DNA of 64,000 bases from Adiantum capillus-veneris (taxonomy: Eukaryota > Streptophyta > Polypodiopsida > Polypodiales > Pteridaceae), in the NCBI GenBank assembly GCA_014529385.2, contig CM043960.1, positions 123,579,543 through 123,643,542 on the forward strand. The letters are read 5' to 3'. The translations under genes and the position numbers were made by a program. Position 1 is the stretch's first letter; every line of letters begins with the position of its first letter. Under the pieces are notes generated by a model. It was not told the DNA's origin and did not search any database. It saw nothing but the letters and a program-made list of their open reading frames with translations. Below, piece by piece: positions 33,959-46,455 of the stretch.

Positions 33959-33983
33959 CCATTAGGAAATTTTGGAGGTCATT
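33959..33983 (+). repeat. Left terminal inverted repeat of E2
   Basis: Begins CCATTAGGAAATTTTGGAGG and continues TCATT; 25 bp identical to the reverse complement of 60768-60792. The sequences diverge immediately inside. The exon of gene X ends directly outside it. Confidence 0.88.
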
Positions 33984-34292
33984 ATAGAATTTTGACTTTC
34001 TCTCTCTAGAAAATAGGTGTGGCAAAAGCAAATGTAAACTTGGAATAACCATTCAAAAAGTTCACTTACAAGTAGATTCTTGCCACAGTGTCAAAACGGC
34101 CGTGATGATTGAAGAATATATCGTTTTCAGTTGCATTTAATGAACATCCTAGAATTGGAGGGAGTTTCCTATACATGGAATGTATGACTAAATGAAATAG
34201 GACGTATCCTTCCAAACCTGCTCTCTCCTTAATCTCTCATTGTTTGTGCACTCACCTTAAAGAAATCCTCCCTTTCTTGTCCTGTTGCACAC

Positions 34293-37155
34293 ATGGCTTC
34301 TTCTTCCACCCCCACAAATGTCCTCCTTAAAAGAACCTTCTATCATCTACACATTGACCTGGATCCCCAATATACGCCACTGTGTAAGCGAGCCAAAACT
34401 ACCATCAAAGTGACACCGATCATGACAAAGAGACTCAGAGCAAAGGGAGCAAAACACTTAGATATTTGGACAAAAGGCTCACTCTATCCATTGAATCCCA
34501 TGAAAAACTCTTTCACAACATTTTCAAATCCCACTTACTTATTGACCTTTGTAGATAATGGAGAGAATGGATTTCTTGGCTACTGTAAAGCTCTAAACAA
34601 CAAATCAGAAACTTATAAAGACATGGTGAAGCACCCAGCAAATGAGATTCAGCGACTTTCAAACTTGCATCATGAGGACCAAAAGACTATAATGCAGCGC
34701 ACACAAGAATCACAGGTCTTGCGAACAAAGTTACGGTCATTACAAAACAAAGAGATAATGTTAGGCACTCGTGTGCAAAAGAAGAAACTATGGAATCTTG
34801 AAACGTTGAAGGTAGGCTCTGGCGGCCTTAAGAAAACAATCCAAGCACTGAGGTGAGCATTGTAAACTGTCTAATTAATTTAAATTAATCTAAGTTTTTG
34901 TTTATGTTAGTTATGCTTTCTTTGTAGAGATTCCATCTATCCAGAAAAGAAAACATAGACCTGAAGGCATAGGAAATCAATTAAAGCCATTGATAACTAG
35001 TGGTCTTGCAAAGGATATCATGCAGGACAAAAAGTTTAGGTTTTGCAATGAGATGTCGTTGAAAAATTCATTTCAAAGAATGTAGTCCCTGCCAAGCATA
35101 TACAGGGTACATTGGACTCCCTTGGAGTTAGTAAAAGAGGTTACTCAGCTATTCAACAGTCTATCTCTTCCATGTTTGTGAAGAAGGGAATAAAGTCTAA
35201 GCTTTTACCAACAGCTGCAAGTGTTTGGAAGGAAAGACTACAGCTCAATAATGAACATACAGACTTCATTGGATGTCCATTTCATATTCAAGATATTTAT
35301 AGCTCACAGGGAACTATTGTCACTTATGATGAGTACAACAATATCTTCATGGACCTCACTTTGTTGCAAACTAGAATGGTAGAGTTCTACAATATCACAT
35401 TTGAAGAGACATGTGGCGTTCTATATTTTGTTTTGAAGCTAGATGAGTGTGAGATTCTTAAAGAGAAGAAGCTAGAGCGAGTTACAATCACATTAATGAA
35501 TAGGGCCCTTTCCAAATGTCCCACTGATGACCCTTCATACTTCAGTGTTCAATCAGAAACAAACATATGGTGGCTTGGTGCATTTCAGGTAATCCAGTTA
35601 TCTCCAATTTTGTAGCTCTAGCAAGCCCTCTATTGTACCTAAATTTTAGATTTATTTTTCATATCTCATAAGGATTGATCTTGCAAGTAAAGAAAGAAGA
35701 CCATGACATTTTATTTTGGGTGTTCCATCAAACCCCTATTCCAGATATCATTGATAGGCAAATGAATCGAGGAGAGGTATTGGTTGTAGATGGGAGAGGA
35801 GACTTTCAAGTTCATTGGCATCTTGCAGGTGACCTCAAAACACTAAAGTGTATGTATAATTGTGGAATGGGTGCCATGGCAAAGTCTCCATGCTTGTATT
35901 GCATGGAGCCTGCAAAAGTGATGGACCCAAAGTGGTAGCGAAAGGCTCCTACTCGTCACAATCAAGACTCTAATTTCCAACCAGTTCTGGATATACCACT
36001 TGTTAATGTCCATATTTGTACAATGCATGGTCCCTGCCGAATTGTAGAGAAGTTGGTATATATGTACATTGGGTTTGCTTCGAAAATCATAAAGTCATCT
36101 GAACAACAAGTCGCTCTAGAGGCTTTGGAACTAGTTTTGTCAGATATTGGTCTACATGGGGGCAATGCGAAAATACAGCGGGACGAAAAAAGGTCAACCA
36201 ATGAGAAAGATGTACCCTGCAAACCATCCATATGTGGGGTCAAGGCACGCCGTTTTCTATCTCAACCTCAAGGTATGAAAGATGGGAAGCTAACAAAGCG
36301 AGGGAAAGTATATCACTCTCCCTACATTAGCAAAGTTGAGTATATGCACTGAAAAAAACTTCATTTAGCAGTGAAAGACCAAGAGCCAACAACTCGCAAT
36401 GCAAAGGGTGATGTGTGGCGTTCCATTGACATATTATTTCCAATGTATGAGAATGATGATTGGTCGCAGGATAATCTCAGCAAGTTTAAACAGAACCTTC
36501 CGCTATTGAAAAAATCCTTCAAGACAGCATGGATTGACACTCAATCCACTCATTACATGGTAAATTCATTACATATTATTTCCAATGTATGAGAATGATG
36601 ATTGGTCGCAAGATAATCTCAGCAAGTTTAAACAGAACCTTCCGCTATTGAAAAAATCCTTCAAGACGGCATGGATTGACACTCAATCCACTCATTACAT
36701 GGTAAATTCAAAGCACCTCAGATAGTCTTAGTATTAAGTTTATGTTTAAATTTCTAAATAGATTTCTTCTTTTGCAGCACATTATTTTTAATCATTTTCC
36801 GTACTTCATCCAAAAGTATGGGAATCCAGGTATATGGAACACCCAGGGCCTGGAGAAGTCTCATTACATGGCTAGAAATGCCTACTTTAGACACACATAG
36901 CATGGAGGCTCTCAAAATAAGGCAAACAGTCTAAAAGAGTTATTTCAATGGTTTTATCACAGAATTATTCATCGCATGCAACAAAAGCAAGTATTGGCCT
37001 CTTCAGCAATCGTACAGGCAATCAAACATTTGCAACTTCAGAAAAGAAAGCGAGCAGACGCATTCAACAACTCAAGTGCTCTTGAAATTAAAATCGGGTG
37101 GAGAGAGACAATGCAATATGCCAATCATCGGTGGAACAAGAGAGTTAGAGTTTAG
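34293..37155 (+). pseudogene. Transposase-like gene of E2
   Basis: Starts about 310 bp inside the left TIR. Exon 1 (34293-34853) ends ALR before GTGAGC. Exon 2 from about 34928 includes GTLDSLGVSKRGYSAIQQSI, SVWKERLQLNNEHTDFIGCP and VLKLDECEILKEKK. A later exon (35675 on) has VLVVDGRGDFQVHWHLAGDL, CMYNCGMGAMAKSPCLYCM and CRIVEKLVYMYIGF; the last (from 36779) has WNTQGLEKSHYMARNAYF and HRMQQKQVLASSAIVQ. A D...GDLK...CxxC...E layout with a GLEKSH motif resembles KDZ/Plavaka-type transposases in outline, but this is inference. Stops and small indels (for example 35936, 36350) make this copy defective. It converges on X, 58 bp from its stop. Confidence 0.72.
36429..36711. repeat. Tandem duplication, 2 x ~142 bp, spanning an exon/intron border
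   Basis: 36429-36570 and 36571-36711 match except for about two substitutions (CAGGATAATC versus CAAGATAATC; GACAGCATGG versus GACGGCATGG). Each copy ends with the splice donor region ATGGTAAATTCA, so the donor is duplicated. Confidence 0.88.
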
Positions 37156-37213
37156 ATGATCGGATGTACCACAAATGCCTGTAGAATTAAATTCAATATG
37201 TACCACAACTATT

Positions 37214-37614
37214 TCAACATTTTGATGATTTGCAAATATAATTTGGAACCTCACCCTTGTATCTGATCATTAAATGTTTGCCATACTCTAAGAGTTCAGT
37301 AGGGTTTTCTTTCCCTAAAGATAATGCCATTGTTGTGTATGTGTAGTAATATGCTGACCAAAACATTCTCTCCCAAAAACCTTGTCAACGAGGATAACTT
37401 GGTCAGCATTTTGTGGCAGCATTGGAACACCTAAGAAGAGAGATAATGTCTTGAAAGAATAGGTTGCAGTATTCCCCTCTTGTGACATTCCGTTGTGGAA
37501 GATTAGGATGGGTGCCTCGCATAAACTAGGAAGATATTGTCCTAGAGCTGCATCCCTACCACGGAACTGTGTTCTTCAATGATGAAGAAATCCATCCTTT
37601 TCAGCAATCCATGA
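37214..37614 (-). pseudogene. Gene X of E2: last exon
   Basis: On the minus strand an acceptor (TTTGTTTACAG) precedes SWIAEKDGFLHH, then GRDAALGQYLPSLCEAPI, NADQVILVDKVFGRECFG and YGKHLMIRYKGEV. It matches the E1 last exon at 61123-61544. A stop occurs after H-H and the frame slips, so this copy is decayed. Its end lies 58 bp from the stop of the convergent transposase-like gene, as in E1 (64 bp). Confidence 0.78.
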
Positions 37615-37632
37615 CTGTAAACAAAAGAAGTG

Positions 37633-37635
37633 TTT

Positions 37636-37695
<60 letters not shown>
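37633..37695. repeat. (TG)n microsatellite at the 3' end of the last intron of X
   Basis: About 28 TG units just upstream (in gene orientation) of the last exon's acceptor. On the minus strand it is a CA-rich run before the acceptor. Confidence 0.95.
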
Positions 37696-37699
37696 AGCT

Positions 37700-39418
37700 G
37701 TATTAAATCTTACTTAATAAGACATAATTGAACTTTTACATTCAAAAGAGCAACTGGCCAAGGATCAATGAACTGATTTGTACAAAAATAACTCAGTATC
37801 AGAATTATCTAAGTACAATGATTGTAAGAAAGAGATCCTCTTTCAATGTGGTTGGTAGTAAAAAAACTTCCCCGTTCTTCAATGGATATTTCATAACAGT
37901 AATGTTGCTTGCCAAAGAAAAGAAACCCTCCAAGATAAGATAGAGTCCTTACCTGCATCCATCCAAACAAGACAACAATTTAGTTAGCCTTGGATGTATT
38001 TTACAGGTATCAATGGACTATATCAGTTGTTATCCATGTCCATCTTACAGAATTTAATTACTTTAGACAAGCTAGGTCATTAAGTTTTGTTAAAGAATAG
38101 TGAGGTTCACTTGTTTAAGCCATAGCTTGGTAGCTATGCTTGAGCCCATAGCAGCAGCCATATACTTACTAATCAGTAGAGTATCGTAAACCTCCATTTT
38201 TACCAAGTGAGACTGCATTTCCCGAGCCATATCTCGGTATTTATGCCAAGTTTGAGAGTACCAACCATATACTTACCTTTAACTTCACAAGATTTCTCCA
38301 TAGCTCGGTAGCTATGCTTAGATTAACAGTAGCAACCATTTACTTACAAAAAAAAAGAGTATCAATGAGAAACCTATTCAAATGGAGCTTTATGTCATGA
38401 GTCAAAGGCCAATTTTTCACGCCAATGCTGAGAGTAATCCCCATATATACTTACCTTTCAAAACGTGTAGTTTCTCATTAAGCTCTTAGTATTAAGCCCT
38501 TAGCCACCAAATACTTACCAATCAAGTGGATTTTCATGTCATGAGCCAAAAAGGCCGGCTTTTTTGCTGAGAGTATATACTTACCTTAAAAAACTTCAAG
38601 TTTTAAGTATTCAATACAGTTCGGCAGATTTCAGCCCTGTTTTTCTCCAAGCTACCTCCATTGTCCTTGGTGCTAGATAGCTTTAACACCTTTTCCCCAT
38701 ATGAAATCGAGATAACTTGCAACGGTTTAAGAGGGCCCCCCAAAAAAACCAGAAATTGCCATATACTTACCATCAGAAGAGCGAGCAAAGAGAGGCAAAA
38801 AAAACCCCATCATACAAAGTTTAGGGATACAAAAAGTCCATTTTTTAATGTAAGTCCCCATAGTAAACGAATGCATTAGTCAAGACTACGAATAAGACAA
38901 CCCCCCAAAAAAAACCAGTAAAATGCCAACAGTCTGCAGACAGTTCAACACTGTCAAACCCCATTTGAGAGCTAAGGTAGGTAGCATCACCCATATGTCA
39001 TGCTACTACAATATATCTCTAGGAACCATAGTATGCGATTATCAACAAAAATCCGTTTAAGCAGAACACTCCAAAAAACAACCAGTGTGATACCTAACAA
39101 AGTCCGCAGTCAGTTCAGCGATTACCAAAGCATTTGAGAGCTTATGTAGTAATTAGCAACCATATGCCATGCTAAAAAATCTTAAGAACCACAGTGGTTC
39201 ATTGTCAAAAACAACTCGTCAAGCAGAACCATCAAAAACATCCTTTCCTACTACGTTTTGCAAGATGTCAAAGCCAAAAGCACATAGTGCTATTCAGGGA
39301 GCACCTAGTGCTATCCAAGGCAGGGGTATAATACCCTTTAGTATAACCATATTAGGCTTTGTAAAAGCTTACCAACAGAGAAAAAAATATAGCATTTGTA
39401 CACAGTCGACAGCAGATC
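37700..39418. repeat. Intronic, non-coding sequence with degenerate tandem repeats
   Basis: No supportable gene. Between 38110 and 38780 the motif CCATATACTTACC recurs about seven times (near 38160, 38262, 38330, 38440, 38508, 38570, 38757) with CATAGCTCGGTAGCTATGC in some units. On the strand of gene X the motif reads GGTAAGTATATGG, a consensus splice donor. Two ~167-bp diverged units lie at about 38905-39240 (sharing AGTCTGCAGACAGTTCA-like and CATTTGAGAGCT). Confidence 0.55.
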
Positions 39419-40555
39419 TGTCACGGGAACCGAATAATAGAGATCGACAACAAAAGATAGAGAAAGAGATCTTTGTATTGATGAATCTTTGTAGAGTTTT
39501 GATACAACAGAGGAGCAATTGAAAATGGGCGCACTCCGTTGTACGGAGCTCGAACCTCCCGACCACCCCCGAGCTTCAGTTCTCTTGCATGCAGCGTCTC
39601 ACTCTCACTCGCACTCGCACTTGCACTCTCACTCTCATTGGCACTCGCACTCGTAGTCATAGAAGAAGAGATCGGTGAATGATCCCCAAACGCACCACCC
39701 GTCGTGCTTTTATCCTTCTTTTCCTCGAAAAGCCTGTACGATTTTCGCACCAAGTATACCTGCGAGAATAATATAAGAACGTGATCGCTAAGCGATCCGT
39801 GAAGGTTAGATTTTTATCATGACACTTTGCACAGATCCTGTTTCACACATTGATTTTTTCATCGCCTACAAAATAGCCAAAAGAACATACTCGTGCAACC
39901 AATTCAACATGATAATCAAAGTAAACAAACATAATTATGTACCTTCATAATCTCAATTGTAATACTCTACCATGAAGAAACAATCCTTGTAGCAGGGAGA
40001 GCTGTATGATGTTGTATGTCTGTCTGTCCCTATGTATACTACACTGCTGCTGCTTTATGTTTGTTTTCATCATAACTTCTACAAACGAACTCAGAACAGA
40101 GAAATCCAGGTACTCAAAACGACGGGAATAGGTCTGTTCTACAAGGCATTTCAGACAGAATTGTGAAAAACGTCTCTGTTTGGCTAAAAACGCAACTTTT
40201 AGGTCGCGACTCATAAAACCTCTATTTTCGGATCTCCACTACTTTTTCAACTTATTTTAAGCGTACCCATGCATTTTAAGCTAAAACACATAAATATAAA
40301 ACACTCATATTAATAAAAATCTCAATTTTTACTATTCATAGACAGACTATCTGTTATTCGTTAATCTTTATCAAATACGTCTTTAGTGTATTATTTTAAA
40401 AAAAAGAATATATGTTCTCTCTTAATATCTCAAACTCATTCATATAAGCTTTATTTAATAGACTATTCAACAATCTTTCAAATCGTGCTAAACGAAAGAT
40501 ATGCCCTACTACATTCTTTTCGACTTTAAGAACTTCAAAGATTAGTTCTATTACA
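39419..40555 (-). repeat. LTR of chromovirus fragment M3 (1,137 bp)
   Basis: Plus-strand ends TGTCACGGGAACCG ... GTTCTATTACA, closely similar to 45307-46455. It follows (in minus orientation) the pol end at 40556, with a purine tract GATAAGGGGAGAA before it. This is the 3' LTR of a minus-strand element. It contains a variable run of GAGTGC/GAGAGT-type hexamers (39600-39660). Confidence 0.88.
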
Positions 40556-41614
40556 TTCTCCCCTTATCAAAATTAACTCTGTCCTCAGAGTTGGAAAGAG
40601 AGGGGAATTCTCTTTGCAAAACACTAAGATCAACCCATGAAGCATACTCTACTGGATAGTTATGCTACTTAATCAAAACTTCCACAATGTCTGTATTTCT
40701 TAGATGTTTAACACAGCTATCTATCACTAAGTCTGGTTCTACAGTCAATGTTCCGTCATCTTTCAACTTAGAGTTGTCCTATAAAACATGATGCACATTA
40801 CGAATATACTTTTTCAATAAACTCACATGAAATACAGGATGCACTTTGACATGAGAAGGAAATTCCAATTTGTAAGCTAATGAACCAATGCGCTTCAAAA
40901 TTTTAAATGGCCCAGCAAATCATGGAGACAATCTCTTATCCTTTTCAAGAATCAAATGAGACTTCTCGGGAATAACCTTTAAGAAAACCATATCACCAGT
41001 TTCATACTCCACAACCCGATGTCTCTTGTCATAATACAATTTATGTCTCTTTTGAGCTTCTCTAATAATCCCCCTGATTTTGGTCAACTCGTTACCCATT
41101 TTCTCAAGCATCTCACGTGACAGTTCTACCTTATTCCTCGAGTTAAGAAATTAATAGGTTTGGGACAGTTATAGCCATACATTGCCTCAAACGGAGTCAA
41201 CATAATAGATGAATGATATGAACTGTTGTATGCAAATTCAACCAAAGGCAAATATTCATTCCAATTAGATTGGTTTTCATTGATATACATTCGTAACATA
41301 TCTTCTAAAATACGATTCACTCTCTCCGTTTCCCCATCGGTTTGAGAATAAAAAGTAGTAGACATGCGTAAGTGGGTACCTATAGAGTCAAAAGTTGCTC
41401 TCCAGAAATGAGAAGTGAACTTAGAATCTTAAAAGAAGAATTTGCAGAAATACACAAGCGGTCATAATAATACAAATTTCCCTTATACGCAAGAATTTCA
41501 AAATAGGCTTATAAAAGGAATCATTTTCAACTTCAGCATGTATCTCATCAATCAAATTGGATCGCACAACAGTCAAAAAATTACACATGGGCCTACGACT
41601 TAATGCTTCTTATT
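40556..41614 (-). pseudogene. pol: Chromovirus pol fragment M3: integrase C-terminal half and tail
   Basis: 41365-41126 gives QTDGETERVNRILEDMLRMY, including the third catalytic Glu, and [13 protein letters not shown]. 41111-40920 gives HKLYYDKRHRVVEYETGDMV. A chromodomain-like tail follows in broken frames to 40600. From 41400 to 41614 a central part of integrase is deleted and an RNase H/integrase linker remnant remains. Compare the more complete copies at 43290-44814 and 46496-48266. Confidence 0.82.
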
Positions 41615-44600
41615 GTCTAAATTGATTGAGAAATTAAACTTGAAATTAAATTGAGAAGTTAAAAGACTTCTGGACTTAACCAGTGGTAATAATAGTTTCA
41701 CGAAAGAGTTAGTAGAATTTTATTTTTTTCTTTGAAGAGTCGTAATCATAAAGATCGTTCCTATATCATAAACATTGATATGCATGATGTCATCATTGGT
41801 ATCAATTAGATGATTGAAAATCATGTTTTGATTGATTGTTAAGAAAGAAAACTGATGATAAGTCACACTCTTTGTGGAAAGAAAGAGATCCTAAATCTAC
41901 TTTTGGCCATGGAATTGATAAGGTGACTTAGATAAGAGTGTGAGACGTTTCTTGTGTTTGCTAATGAGATTAAAGAAGAATCTGGGGATAAATAGAAAGA
42001 GACAAATCCAAAATTTGTAGAGGATCTCTTACATGATTTAAGGATGTGTTCTAGACGATCTTCCTGGTATACCTCCGCCTAGAGCGGTAGACCATGCCAT
42101 AGATCTATATCCAGGAGCAACACCTTATTCAAGGGCTCCATACAGGTTCAATATTGATGAGCTTAAAGAGCTCAAGATACAACTTGATGATTTTTGAAAA
42201 AGGGTTTTTTCATTAAACCTAGTGTATCTCCTTGGGGTAGTCCTGTGTTATTCCAAAAGAAAAAGGATGGTACATATAGGTTATGCATTGACTACAGGGG
42301 ATTAAACAAACAGACCATTAAGAACAAATATCCTCTTCCTCACATAGATGAATTGCTTAGCCATTTGAGTGGTGCCACAATATTTTCAAAGATTGACCTT
42401 TGTTCTAGCTACCATCAAATCCGCATCACGGCCGAGGACATTCCAAAGACTGCTTTTTGTACACGTTATGGGCATTATGAATTTACAGTTCTTGCTTTTG
42501 GTTTGACTAATGCACCAACAACTTTCATGTGCTTAATGAATAGTACTTTTCACCCATATCTTGATGACTTCATTCTGGTATTTTTGGATGATATTTTTGT
42601 GTATTCTAAGAACGAAGAAGATCATGCATTGCACTTAAAGAAAACATTTGAGGTTTTGCGTGAACATAAATTGTATGCCAAAGCAAGTAAGTGTTCTTTT
42701 GCAAAGGATCAGATTGTGTATTTGGGAAGAGTGATTTCTAAAGAGGGGATTCACATTGATCTTGACAAAGTTAAGACTATTGTGGAGTGGCCAACACCAA
42801 AGTCATTAAGGGATGTGAGAAGCTTTATGGATCTAGCACAATATGAGAGAGCACACATTAAAGATTTCTCTAAGATAGCAAGTCCTTTGACCGAATTGAC
42901 CAAGAAAGACAAGGGTTTTGTGTGGACTTCTAGCTGTGAGACTCCTTTTGAGACCTTGAAGGCTAAAATAGTGGAAAATTGTGTTTTAAAAGTTCCTGAG
43001 ATGGGCAAACCATTTGTTGTGTCATGTGACGCTAGTGGTGAACAATTAGGTTGTGTTTTGACACAAGAAGGAAGAGTGGTTGCATATGAGTCTAGGAAAT
43101 TAAGACGACACGAATTGAACTATACAACACATGATCTATAATTTCTTGATGTTGTTTATGCATTGAAACATTGGCGTCATCTTTTGCTTGGTGTCAAATT
43201 TGAATTGCCTACTGATCATCAAAGCCTGAAGTATATTTTCACTCAACCATTGTTAAACAACAGACAAACATGATGGATAATTTTGGATTTTGGATTTGAA
43301 GTATTTGTGTGGAAAAGAAAATAAAGTTGCAGATGCATTGAGTCGTAGGCCCATGTGTAATTTGTTGATTGTTGTGCGATCCAATTTGATTGATGAGATA
43401 CATGCCGAAGTTGAAAATGATTCTTTTTACATGCCTATCTTGAAATTCTTGTGTGAGAATATTGGTGAGATGTATGAGAACAGATATCACTTGTATAAGG
43501 GAACTCTGTATTATTATGACCGCTTGTGTATTCCTGCAAATTCTGCTTTTAAGAGTCAAATTTTGCATGAGTGTCATAATTCACATTTTTCTGGTCATCC
43601 TAGATTGAATAAGACATATGAAAAGATTAAAAGTTCATTCTTTTGGCCGCGTATGAAATTGGATGTTAAGAATTATGTGAGTGAATGCTTTCAATGTCAA
43701 CAAGTTAAAATTGAACATAAGAGGATGCCTGGTGACCTTCAACCCTTAGACATTCCTTTACAGAAGTGGGAGTCTATATCCATGGACTTTATCATTAGAC
43801 TTCCTACTACTCGTGGAGGGTATGACTTGATCTTTGTGGTGGTAGATACACTCACAAAACAAGCTCACTTCTTTCCTATAAAAATAAGTGATGCTGCATT
43901 GACCATTGCACGCTTGTTTGTGAAAGAGATATTTCATTTGCATGACATTCCCAAGAGTATAGTGTCTGACAGAGATTCTAAGTTCACTTCTCATTTCTGG
44001 AGAGCGACTTTTGACTCTATACGTACCCAGTTACTCATGTCTACTGCTTTCCATCCTCAAACAGATGAGATGGGAAAACGGAGAGAGTGAATCGTATTTT
44101 AGAAGATATGTTACGAATGTATGTCAATGAAAACCAATCTAATTGGAATGAATATCTGCCTTTGGTTGAATTTGCACATAACAGTTCATATCATTCATCT
44201 ATTATGTTGACTCCGTTTGAGGCAATGTATGGATATAACTGTCCCACACCTATTAATTTCTTAACTCGAGGAATAAGATAGAACTGTCACGTGAGATGCT
44301 TGAAAAAATGGAAAACGAGTTGACCAAAATCAGGGGGATTATTAGAGAAGCTCAAAAGAGACATAAATTGTATTATGACAAGAGACATCGGGTTGTGGAG
44401 TATGAAACTGGTGATATGGTTTTCTTAAAGGTTATTCCCGAGAAGTCTCATTTGATTCTTGAAAAGGATAAGAGATTGTCTCCACGATTTGCTAGGCCAT
44501 TTAAAATTTTGAAGCGCATTGGTTCATTAGCTTACAAATTGGAATTGCCTTTTCATGTCAAAGTGCATCCTGTATTTCATGTGAGTTTATTGAAAAAGTA

Positions 44601-44854
44601 TATTCGTAATGTGAATCATGTTTTACAGGACAACTCTAAGTTGAAAGATGACAGACCATTGACTGTAGAACCAGACTTAGTACTAGATAGGCGTTTTAAA
44701 CATCTGAGAAATAGAGACATTGTGGAAGTTTTGGTTAAGTGGCAGAACTATCCAGTAGAGGATGCATCATGGGTTGATCTTAGTGTTTTGCAAAGAGAAT
44801 TTTCCTCTCTTTAGACCAACTCTGAGGACAGAGTTAATTTTGATAAGGGGAGAA
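41615..44854 (+). pseudogene. pol: Chromovirus pol P1: RT, RNase H, integrase, chromodomain
   Basis: The segment from about 42060 reads DDLPGIPPPRAVDHAIDLYP, then a 1-bp deletion, then the RT ORF (42194-43141) with [31 protein letters not shown] and the intact box [12 protein letters not shown]. RNase H starts [24 protein letters not shown] at 43139 and a frameshift near 43270 interrupt it. Integrase (43290-44090) retains HHCC, SMDFI and VSDRDSKF; the third Glu region is frameshifted at 44070. The last ORF (44087-44814) ends in a chromodomain-like module (DIVEVLVKWQNYPVEDASW) that would direct integration to heterochromatin. 41615-42060 is decayed upstream pol. Confidence 0.88.
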
Positions 44855-44916
44855 TGTAATAGGACTAGTCTTTGAAGTTCTTAAAGTCGAAAAGAATGTA
44901 GCAGGGCATATCTTTC
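44855..44916 (+). repeat. Truncated 3' LTR of P1 (62 bp)
   Basis: TGTAATAGGACTAGTC follows the purine tract AAGGGGAGAA. Similarity to the full LTRs stops at TCTTTC (44916), where an oppositely oriented gag fragment begins. Confidence 0.85.
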
Positions 44917-45306
44917 TTATACCATCAAAATCTTTAAGCTTATCCTTCGTTAAGAATGATTGGTTGTCGCTTCTCCCATATCGTCATCGTTTCTTTTTCA
45001 CGTTGACGACCTCTATGTCCACCACCACCGTTCCTACCATCACCACTATCACCACCGCTAGGTGCCCCAGCGCCGCCACAATGATTATTGTTTCTTGGTG
45101 GATTAGCATGGTTTTCACCTCATGTTTGCCATCAAGGTCCACATAGATATCAGGCTCTCGTGCTGCTTTGCCCCGCAGAGCCTCAGCACGCTCCCGATTT
45201 TTTTGTTTCAGATCTTCTCATAGTCGCGAAATAAGGTCTTCTTGCTCCTTCATCCTCCTCTCGTATCCTTCCATGTCCAGAATCAACCGCTTGCTTTGAT
45301 ACCACT
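44917..45306 (-). pseudogene. gag: gag N-terminal fragment M1 with primer-binding site
   Basis: Directly inside the LTR at 45307 the minus strand has AG then TGGTATCAAAGC (tRNA-iMet-type site), followed by an ATG and MEGYERRMKEQEDLISRL, then a stop (TGA) and NRERAEALRGKAAREPDIYV. It is cut at 44917 by the P1 LTR. Thus the LTR at 45307-46455 acts as 5' LTR for this fragment. Confidence 0.78.
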
Positions 45307-46455
45307 TGTCACAGGAACCGAATAATAGAGATAGACAGTGAAGGTAGAGAAAGAGATCTTTGTATTAATAGTGTTTGATACAACAGAGGAGCAATAAAAT
45401 AAATGGGCGCACTCCATTGTACGGAGCTCAAACCTCCCGACCACCCCCGAGCTTCAGTTCGCTTGCATGCAGCATCTCACTCGCACTCACACTCGCACTC
45501 GCACTCACACTCGCAAAAGAGGAGATCTGTGAATGATCCTTAAACGCACCATCCGTCTTCTTTAATCCTTCTTTTCCTCGGCAAGCATGCGGCTTCTCAA
45601 AATAGTCGCTTTTTAGGTGTCCAATCAACTCGATTTTCGCACCAAGTATACCTGCGAGAATAAGATAAGAACGTGATCACTAAGCGATCCGTAAAGGTTA
45701 GATTTTTATCATGACACTTTGCACAGATCCGGTTTCACACACTGATTTTTGCATCACCTACAAAATAGTGAAAAGAACATACTCGTGCAACCAATTCAAC
45801 ATGATAATCAAAGTTAAAAAACATAATTATATACCTTCATAATCTCAATTTCAATACTCTACCATGAAGAAACAATCTACTTCTTGGTTGATAGCAGGGA
45901 GAGTTGTATGATGTTGTATGTCTGCCTGTACCTCTGTATACTACACTGTTGCTGCTTTCTGTTTGTTTTCATCATAACTTCTACAAACGAACTCAGAACA
46001 GAGCAATCCAGGTACTCAAAACGACGGGAAAAGGTCTGGTCTACAAGGGTGCGTGAACAGAACTGCGAAAAACGTCTCTGTTTGGCTAAAAACGCAACTT
46101 TTAGGTCGCGACTCATAAAACCTCTATTTTTGGGTCTCCACTACTTTTACAACTTATTTTAAGCCTACCCATGCATTTTAAGCTAAAACACATAAATATA
46201 AAACATTGATATTAATAAAAATCTCAATTTTACTGTTCATAGACAGACTATCTGTTATTCATTAATCTTTATCAAATCCGTCTTTAGTGTATTATTTTTA
46301 AAAAAAGAATATATGTTCTCTCTTAATATCTCAACTCATTCGTATAAGCTCTATTTAATAGACTATTCAACAATCTTTCAAATCGTGCTAAACGAAAGAT
46401 ATGCCCTGCTACATTCTTTTCGACTTTAAGAACTTCAAAGACTAGTCCTATTACA
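45307..46455 (-). repeat. LTR shared by fragments M1 and M2 (1,149 bp)
   Basis: Plus-strand ends TGTCACAGGAACCG ... GTCCTATTACA. On the minus strand it follows the pol end and purine tract of M2 (46456-46496) and precedes the PBS and gag of M1. One LTR between two internal regions is the signature of recombination between elements. Confidence 0.88.
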
